A DNA stretch of 64,000 nt from Coprenecus sp902388455 (GTDB lineage: Bacteria; Bacteroidota; Bacteroidia; Bacteroidales; UBA932). The notes below the pieces were generated by a model. That model did no database searches. It saw nothing but the letters and a program-made list of their open reading frames with translations, and was not told where the DNA came from. Of the stretch, positions 60,739 through 64,000 are shown piece by piece. The DNA lies in the NCBI GenBank assembly GCA_963931615.1, contig OZ007032.1, positions 1,798,001-1,862,000 on the forward strand, in the 5' to 3' direction. Each line of letters opens with the position of its first letter. Position 1 is the first letter of the stretch. The translations under genes were made by a program, and so were the position numbers.

Positions 60739-61731
60739 CTACGGTACCTCCACTGCGTTGATGATGTCGGAAATGATGTTCTCGGATGTTACGTTCTCGG
60801 CCTCAGCCTCATAGGTCAGGCCGATACGGTGACGGAGCACCTCGTAGCAGACGGCCCTCACGTCCTCGGGTATCACGTAGCCGCGGCGCTTGATGAAGGC
60901 GTATGCCTTGGAGGCCATGGCCAGGGATATGGAGGCACGGGGCGATGCTCCGTAGGAAATCATGTCGGTCAGGGACTTCAGTCCGTAGTCCGACGGGGTG
61001 CGGGTGGCATATACGATATCCACGATGTAACGCTCGATCTTCTCGTCCATGTACACCTCGCGCACCACCTCGCGGGCCTTGATGATGTCCTCGGGCTGGA
61101 GGACGGCGCTGGCCTTGGGAAAGGTGCCGCTGTTGTTCATGCGGATGATCAGTTTCTCCTCCTCCTTCTTGGGGTAGGTCACCACTACCTTCAGCATGAA
61201 ACGGTCGACCTGGGCCTCGGGCAGCGGATAGGTACCCTCCTGCTCGATAGGGTTCTGGGTGGCCATCACGAGGAAGGGCTCGGGGAGCTTGAAGGTCTGG
61301 TCACCGATGGTCACCTGGCGCTCCTGCATGGCCTCGAGGAGTGCGGACTGGACCTTGGCCGGAGAACGGTTGATCTCATCGGCCAGTATGAAGTTGGCGA
61401 ACACAGGGCCCTTCTTAATCTGGAACTGCTCGCTCTTCTGACTGTATATCATCGTACCGATAAGGTCCGCAGGGAGCAGGTCGGGGGTAAACTGGATACG
61501 GCTGAACCTGGCGTTCACGCACGAGGCCAGAGTATTGATGGCAAGGGTCTTGGCCAGACCGGGAACACCTTCGAGGAGGATGTGGCCGTTGGCCAGAAGG
61601 CCGATAAGCAGATTCTCCACCAGATGTTTCTGTCCTACGATCACCTTCGTCATCTCCATCGAGAGGATGTCCACGAAGGCGCTCTCTTTCTGAATTCGCT
61701 CGTTTAATTCTTTAATGTTTACGGTGTCCAT
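60739..61731 (-). CDS. MoxR family AAA+ ATPase
   Basis: A 330-residue AAA+ ATPase that heads the Bat operon and presumably acts as a chaperone inserting or activating clients of the VWA proteins. Walker A is GVPGLAKT (55-62), Walker B FILADEINRSPAKVQSALLEAMQERQVT, sensor 1 FLVMATQNPIEQEGTYPLPEAQVDRF, and the C-terminal lid domain follows. Promoter -7 box TATTTTTG lies at 61774-61767 on the minus strand. Ten further genes follow in the same direction with gaps no larger than about 30 bp. Confidence 0.95.
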   Translation of the reverse strand: MDTVNIKELNERIQKESAFVDILSMEMTKVIVGQKHLVENLLIGLLANGHILLEGVPGLAKTLAINTLASCVNARFSRIQFTPDLLPADLIGTMIYSQKSEQFQIKKGPVFANFILADEINRSPAKVQSALLEAMQERQVTIGDQTFKLPEPFLVMATQNPIEQEGTYPLPEAQVDRFMLKVVVTYPKKEEEKLIIRMNNSGTFPKASAVLQPEDIIKAREVVREVYMDEKIERYIVDIVYATRTPSDYGLKSLTDMISYGASPRASISLAMASKAYAFIKRRGYVIPEDVRAVCYEVLRHRIGLTYEAEAENVTSENIISDIINAVEVP

Positions 61732-61744
61732 ATCAAAATATTTG

Positions 61745-61774
61745 TATTTTTGTCATCGAAATTTTACAAAAATA
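61745..61774. promoter_or_regulatory. Divergent -7 boxes of truA (+) and moxR/Bat operon (-)
   Basis: TATTTTTG at 61745-61752 on the plus strand and TATTTTTG at 61774-61767 on the minus strand. The plus box overlaps the longest truA frame, so truA starts at 61792. Neither has a well-spaced -33 TTG. Confidence 0.45.
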
Positions 61775-61791
61775 ATCGATTTTCTCCAACA

Positions 61792-62670
61792 ATGAGGTTT
61801 TTCGCTTCAATATCTTACAACGGCTCGGGGCTCTCCGGATGGCAGATTCAGGACAATGCTCCAAGTGTCCAGGACGAAATCCAGAAGGCCGTTTCAGCCG
61901 TTCTCGGGGAGAAAATCTCCGTGGTCGGGGCCGGAAGGACGGATGCCGGAGTCCATGCCTCGGACTTCACAGCCCACTTCGACTCTGACAGCCGCTGTCT
62001 GACGGAAGGCCCCGCGCACGTAATCTACAAAATAAATGCCATTCTGCCGAAAAACATCGTGCTCCGCGACATCGTCCGGGTCAGGGATGACGCCCACGCC
62101 CGCTTCGATGCCGACAGCCGCACCTACCGGTACTACATCCACGGGCGGAAGGACCCATTCGTACAGGATTTTTCCTGGTACTGCAAGTATCCTCTGGACG
62201 TGGAGGCCATGAACCGGGGGGCAGAACTGCTGCTGGGACAGCACGATTTCAGCTGCTTCGAGAAGACAGGGAGCGCGGCCACATCCCCCCTTTGCGAGGT
62301 GACGGCCGCCGGGTGGAGCTGCTGGACTCCGGCCATAGCGCCGATGCCCGTGGTGCAGCCGCAGCCGTTTGCCGCACCTGCAGCCGGTGATGCTCCTGTA
62401 TCCGGGACGGTGCCCGCAGAAGCCACGGCCGGAGCTCCGGATTCCGCTCCATTGTACCTGGTATTTACCGTTACGGCCAACCGCTTCCTGCGCAACATGG
62501 TCCGGGCCATAGTCGGGACCCTGGTCGAGGTGGGACGCGGACGGCACGAGCCGGAATGGGTCCTCGACGTACTGGCCTCCCGCGACAGATGCCGGGCCGG
62601 ACAGTCCGTACCGGGGCATGCCCTCTTCCTGACCCGGGTGCACTACCCGGACGACGTTTTCCGATATTGA
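61792..62670 (+). CDS. truA: tRNA pseudouridine(38-40) synthase TruA
   Basis: A 292-residue enzyme modifying the anticodon arm of tRNAs. It begins MRFFASISYNGSGLSGWQIQ. The catalytic Asp is in VVGAGRTDAGVHA; further conserved parts are DSRTYRYYIHGRKDPF, GQHDFSCFEKTGS and TANRFLRNMVRAIVGTLVEVGRGR. Between the last two is an extra stretch of about 45 residues rich in Ala, Pro and Val (VVQPQPFAAPAAGDAPVSG...). Because of it the protein is longer than typical TruA (about 250-265). The start was set by the promoter. Confidence 0.94.
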   Translation: MRFFASISYNGSGLSGWQIQDNAPSVQDEIQKAVSAVLGEKISVVGAGRTDAGVHASDFTAHFDSDSRCLTEGPAHVIYKINAILPKNIVLRDIVRVRDDAHARFDADSRTYRYYIHGRKDPFVQDFSWYCKYPLDVEAMNRGAELLLGQHDFSCFEKTGSAATSPLCEVTAAGWSCWTPAIAPMPVVQPQPFAAPAAGDAPVSGTVPAEATAGAPDSAPLYLVFTVTANRFLRNMVRAIVGTLVEVGRGRHEPEWVLDVLASRDRCRAGQSVPGHALFLTRVHYPDDVFRY

Positions 62671-62706
62671 TTTTACTAACACTAAGACATTTACACATTC
62701 AACACC

Positions 62707-63639
62707 ATGCTGACACTACTCCAAGCCAACACCGCAGACCTCCTCATCCAGGAGGCAGCCGCCCCCGAAAAGATGTCCCTCATCAAGATGGCCGTCGCCG
62801 GAGGATGGCTGATGATCGTACTCCTGATCCTGTCCATCATAGCCATCTACATCCTCGGCAACCGTCTCTGGGCCATCCGCCAGGCAGGAAAGCTCGACCC
62901 TCACTTCATGGCCAACATCCGCGAGCTCGTCAGGGCCGGAAAGACCTCCTCGGCCATCAGCCTCTGCCGTGAGAACTCCTCGCCTATCGCCCGCCTCATC
63001 GAGAAAGGACTCGAGCGCCAGGGCAATCCCCTGCCCGACATCCAGGCCGCAGTCGAGAACGTGGCCAACATCGAGGTAGCCAAGCTTGAGAAAGGGCTTC
63101 CGATGCTCGCCACAGTGGCCGGAGGCGCCCCGATGATAGGATTCCTCGGTACCGTAATCGGTATGATCCAGGCCTTCTACAACATGGCCTCGGCCGGCAG
63201 CAACATCGACATCACACTCCTCTCCGGAGGTATCTACACCGCCATGGTGACCACCGTGGGCGGTCTGTTCGTCGGCATCATCGCCTACTTCGGCTACAAC
63301 TGGCTCACATCCCGCGTCAACGATATCGTATTCAAGATGGAGAGCGAGACCATCTCGCTGATGGACATGCTTGCCCAGGCTGACTCTCAGCCGGAGCACT
63401 CCGGCGAAACCGCATCGCACAGACCGGCCAGGCGCAGCACTGCGGGCACTGCCAGGACAGCAGCGACCGGCACTGCCAGGACAACAGCCCCCAAGCCGGC
63501 CGGACGCAGCAGCCGCACTTCAGGCACAGGTACCCGTGATACTGCCTCTTCTGCTGCCACTCCTGCCGCTTCTGACGCTTCTGCCGCTTCCGACGCGGAC
63601 GGCAGCTCCGAAACATTTACCATAGACAAATACATTTAA
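62707..63639 (+). CDS. TolQ/ExbB/MotA-family proton channel protein
   Basis: A 310-residue inner-membrane protein. Three transmembrane helices are visible (about 32-52, 133-155 and 178-200). The family core is KGLPMLATVAGGAPMIGFLGTVIGMIQAFY and GGIYTAMVTTVGGLFVGIIAYFGYN. After about residue 230 comes an unusual 75-residue low-complexity tail rich in Ala, Thr, Ser, Arg and Gly. With the ExbD gene that begins 2 bp downstream it forms the proton-driven motor for TonB or Tol; the absence of TonB or TolA in the window leaves the two undecided. Confidence 0.92.
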   Translation: MLTLLQANTADLLIQEAAAPEKMSLIKMAVAGGWLMIVLLILSIIAIYILGNRLWAIRQAGKLDPHFMANIRELVRAGKTSSAISLCRENSSPIARLIEKGLERQGNPLPDIQAAVENVANIEVAKLEKGLPMLATVAGGAPMIGFLGTVIGMIQAFYNMASAGSNIDITLLSGGIYTAMVTTVGGLFVGIIAYFGYNWLTSRVNDIVFKMESETISLMDMLAQADSQPEHSGETASHRPARRSTAGTARTAATGTARTTAPKPAGRSSRTSGTGTRDTASSAATPAASDASAASDADGSSETFTIDKYI

Positions 63640-63641
63640 CG

Positions 63642-64000
63642 ATGGCCATCAAACGCAGAACCAAGGTCGAGCCGGCATTCTCGATGTCCTCCATGACGGA
63701 CATCGTGTTCCTGCTGCTGATATTCTTCCTGGTGACCTCGACCCTGATCAATCCCAACGCCCTCAGGCTCCTGCTGCCCAAGAGCACCAACCAGATCTCC
63801 GCAAAGGCCACCGTCAGCGTATCCATCAAGCACTATCCCGAGCTCGGGACCTACACCTACCACATCAACGGAGACCCCCAGGCCGTACCCTTCGCAGATG
63901 TAGAACCGGCCCTCCAGCTCCTGCTGCGGGATTCCGACGACCCCACCTTCTCTATCTACGCTGACCGTACAGTGCCGATAGAAGAAGTCGTCAACCTCAT
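63642..64000 (+). CDS. ExbD/TolR family protein (truncated by window edge)
   Basis: The first 119 codons of an ExbD/TolR gene, open to the right edge. It starts MAIKRRTKVEPAFSMSSMTD, with the conserved membrane Asp in SSMTDIVFLLLIFFLVTSTL (helix about 19-38). The periplasmic domain has LLLPKSTNQ and FSIYADRTVPIEEVVNL, close to the end of the family's usual 135-150 residues. The start lies 2 bp after the TolQ-like stop, so the two are translated together. Confidence 0.93.
   Translation, partial: MAIKRRTKVEPAFSMSSMTDIVFLLLIFFLVTSTLINPNALRLLLPKSTNQISAKATVSVSIKHYPELGTYTYHINGDPQAVPFADVEPALQLLLRDSDDPTFSIYADRTVPIEEVVNL

Overview
The window reads as a chromosomal segment of a Bacteroidales bacterium (phylum Bacteroidota), probably of the moderately GC-rich kind seen in Alistipes-like or Cryptobacteroides-like lineages; the genus is a guess. 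The evidence is the gene content (Mfa-type lipidated fimbrillins, a BACON-domain lipoprotein, OMP_b-brl_3-type and TonB receptors, an UpxY-like antiterminator, the full Bat operon) and many promoters matching the Bacteroidota pattern TTG(-33) / about 19 bp / TAnnTTTG(-7). Several starts were chosen because the longest ORF would begin inside or upstream of such a promoter.

Layout. 1-352: the first 33 codons of a RelE/HigB-like toxin leaving the left edge, and the terminator of the next operon. 353-9000 (minus): a six-gene fimbrial operon (DUF3575/OmpA-like protein, DUF5119 lipoprotein, two fimbrillins, a further fimbrial subunit, and a large tip protein with a lectin-like C-terminus). 9.1-11.9 kb: an accessory pocket with a broken second tip protein, a REP-associated-type Y1 transposase and many hairpins. 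11.9-20.5 kb: tig-clpP-clpX (minus), then tpiA, prmA and a tricorn-like protease (plus). 20.5-21.9 kb: tRNA-Leu(UAG), a decayed serine recombinase and an isolated promoter-terminator pair. 21.9-29.9 kb: SLC13/TrkA_C transporter, kdsB, aminotransferase, queD-polA-sigma factor. 29.9-31.9 kb: a small operon of secreted proteins, two of them tandem paralogues. 32.2-33.1 kb: rsmG and rpmH. 33.1-33.6 kb: a palindrome-rich spacer. 33.6-49.9 kb: M13 peptidase, TonB receptor, PASTA protein with an RluD-family synthase, beta-barrel protein, ruvC-serS-rpmA-rplU region, AAA ATPase-sirtuin-UpxY-like operon, rpmE2 and the BACON lipoprotein. 49.9-61.7 kb (minus): one close-packed run from moxR through the Bat genes to glmM, a NamZ-type muramidase and a lipoprotein. 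61.8-64.0 kb: truA, a TolQ/ExbB protein and a truncated ExbD/TolR gene.

Functionally most of the window is housekeeping (protein quality control, ribosomal proteins, tRNA/rRNA modification, replication and recombination) joined to envelope functions. The accessory interest lies in the fimbrial locus and its divergent remnant, the transposase with its repeats, the integration scar beside tRNA-Leu, the sirtuin-antiterminator operon, and the BatB-BatC fusion joined to cell-wall genes. I found no CRISPR array, rRNA operon, complete insertion sequence or phage. I did not find a clearly new multi-gene system; the best candidates for unusual biology are listed as findings.
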